7,448 bases of DNA from an uncultured Bacteroidota bacterium (lineage in GTDB: Bacteria > Bacteroidota > Bacteroidia > Chitinophagales > Chitinophagaceae): the NCBI GenBank assembly GCA_903912405.1, contig CAIWHF010000067.1, positions 1-7,448 on the forward strand. The letters run 5' to 3'. The position numbers and the translations under genes are program-made. The notes under the pieces are model-generated. The model saw only the letters and a list, made by a program, of their open reading frames with translations, searched no databases and was not told the origin of the DNA. The stretch's first letter is position 1, and each line of letters begins with the position of its first letter. Below are positions 7,101 to 7,448 of this stretch, piece by piece.

Positions 7101-7448
7101 TGGAATGCTTGAATAGATAAACGGTGTAAGGTAGGGGCACGATTTAATAATACAGGGTGACCTTTTAGTACATTCTCTAAGATATCCCAAACAACAGCTT
7201 CTTTGCGCTCCACTAATTTCTTAGCGCTTTTCACTGTTTTTACAATACCTCTTTCAATAAGTTTACGAATGATAAATGGTTTGAATAACTCAGCAGCCAT
7301 ATCTTTAGGTAAACCACACTCATGCAATTTCATTTCCGGACCTACTACGATAACCGAACGACCAGAGTAGTCGACACGCTTACCTAATAAGTTTTGACGG
7401 AAACGACCTTGTTTACCTTTCAATACATCCGATAAAGATTTCAATGCA
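4163..7448 (-). CDS. rpoC: DNA-directed RNA polymerase subunit beta' (RpoC), N-terminus outside window
   Basis: This is the C-terminal part (about 1,094 residues) of the beta' subunit, which forms the catalytic clamp half of RNA polymerase with beta, alpha2 and omega. Counting from the TTG leucine codon at 7444, the visible order is LKSLSDVLKGKQGRFRQNLL and KRVDYSGRSV, then the catalytic magnesium motif NADFDGDQMAVH (D137, D139, D141). The bridge helix follows at about 442-480 (FISTHGARKGLADTALK), then the second zinc site C485, C559, C566, C569. The trigger-loop region is QSIGEPGTQLTLRTFHVGG (592-610), then an inserted segment of about 180 residues before DITGGLPRVTELFEAR (793-808). The conserved end includes GITKASLGTQSWISAASFQETTKVL, ending in DDEE with a TAG stop. 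Comparison with E. coli numbering (D460/462/464) implies about 320-330 residues are missing, including the first zinc finger. TTG at 7444 is not the real start, because the matching frame continues (GCA, alanine) to the edge. rpoB presumably lies upstream. Confidence 0.98.
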   Translation of the reverse strand, partial: ALKSLSDVLKGKQGRFRQNLLGKRVDYSGRSVIVVGPEMKLHECGLPKDMAAELFKPFIIRKLIERGIVKTVKSAKKLVERKEAVVWDILENVLKGHPVLLNRAPTLHRLSIQAFQPKLIEGKAIQLHPLVCSAFNADFDGDQMAVHVPLSNAAVLEAQLLMLASHNILNPQNGTPITLPSQDMVLGLYYISKGKKTTDTEIVKGQGMTFYNADEVTIAHNEGRADLHAWIKVKANVRNEQGELEYKLIETTVGRVLFNQFVPKQNGYVNELLTKKSLREIIGNILKNTTIPETVQFLDDIKTLGFRTAFRGGLSFNIKDLNVPDIKEELIANAQVEVDEVWDNYNMGLITNNERYNQIIDIWSRVDTRVTETLLHEMKTDKQGFNSVYMMLDSGARGSKQQVKQLAGLRGLMAKPRRSGSSGSEIIENPILSNFKTGLSVLEYFISTHGARKGLADTALKTADAGYLTRRLVDVAQDVVINEVDCGTLRGIATTALKDNEEIVEPLYDRILGRTSLENVIDPVSGQVLVQAGEEITEDYAKLIEYRGVEMVEIRSVLTCESIRGVCSKCYGKNLATGYTSQMGDAVGIIAAQSIGEPGTQLTLRTFHVGGVAGSSAIESQMLSKFDCAIQFDGLRTTKYTNDEGVDEIVVIGRTGEVRFIDPATDRLYTSNNIPYGSILKVKDKQKVKKGDAICTWDPFNAVIISEGTGKIVLENIIDGVTYREEADEQTGHREKVVIESKDKTKIPSIKVSGKDEKSYNLPVGSHIIVSEGDSVRNGQVIVKIPRVMGRSRDITGGLPRVTELFEARNPSNPAIIAEIDGVVSFGNIKRGNREIAIESKEGLIKKYLVPLTKHIMVQDGDFLKAGMPLSEGATTPSDILAIKGPFAVQEYLVNEIQEVYRLQGVKINDKHVEVIVRQMMRKVNIVEPGDTKFLEDDVVDKLEFQIENDWIYDKKIVVDAGDSEAFEPGRIVTLREIREANSILRRSDKKLIEYRDAQAATSHPMLLGITKASLGTQSWISAASFQETTKVLSQAAINGKVDNLMGLKENVITGNLIPAGTGARVYNDMIVGSKEEVNLLLSNRDVLQFDDEE

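Noticed and set aside
7442..7444. TTG at 7444 as the start codon of the minus-strand gene
   Set aside because: It is an internal leucine codon of rpoC. The conserved LKSLSDVLKGKQGRF block sits well inside the known protein, and the frame stays open to the window edge.
1..7448. CRISPR arrays, tRNA or rRNA genes, insertion sequences, toxin-antitoxin or defence genes
   Set aside because: On reading both strands I saw no spaced direct repeats, tRNA-like cloverleaf, transposase motif or terminal inverted repeats. Nearly all the sequence is accounted for by the six genes listed.

Overview
The window looks like ordinary chromosomal sequence from a member of the Bacteroidota, most likely a Chitinophagaceae or Cytophagales-type bacterium (an inference). 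The reasons are a secreted metalloprotease carrying a type IX secretion (T9SS) C-terminal sorting domain, a bifunctional-nuclease/UVR fusion, a DUF2490 protein, a Bacteroidota-like RpoC, an AT-rich genome with weak ribosome binding sites, and use of the futalosine route to menaquinone (MqnE).

Layout. The left part reads rightwards. It holds the last codons of what is probably the topoisomerase IV/gyrase A-type subunit (to 205), a 186-aa bifunctional nuclease with a C-terminal UVR motif (255-815), a 455-aa secreted pappalysin-family (M43) zinc protease (835-2202), the radical-SAM menaquinone enzyme MqnE (2202-3326), and a 252-aa exported DUF2490 protein (3340-4098). The last four are packed tightly, with gaps of 19 and 13 bases and a one-base TAATG overlap. 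They probably form one transcript, although their functions are not obviously related. A strong hairpin with T-runs on both strands (4114-4145) ends this block. The right part (4163-7448) is the C-terminal three quarters of rpoC on the minus strand, converging on the same terminator. Its N-terminus and the presumed upstream rpoB lie outside the window.

Functions. The cytoplasmic genes cover transcription (RpoC), DNA topology (topo IV A end), a possible nuclease or DNA-related role (BFN-UVR) and electron-carrier synthesis (MqnE). The two exported products are the M43 protease, which has a probable cysteine-switch propeptide and is probably displayed or released through T9SS, and a predicted envelope protein (DUF2490). 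There is no stretch of more than 300 bases without a gene. I saw no RNA genes, CRISPR arrays, insertion sequences, attachment sites or long repeats. I did not find a convincing new biological system. The points worth a second look are modest and are listed as findings.
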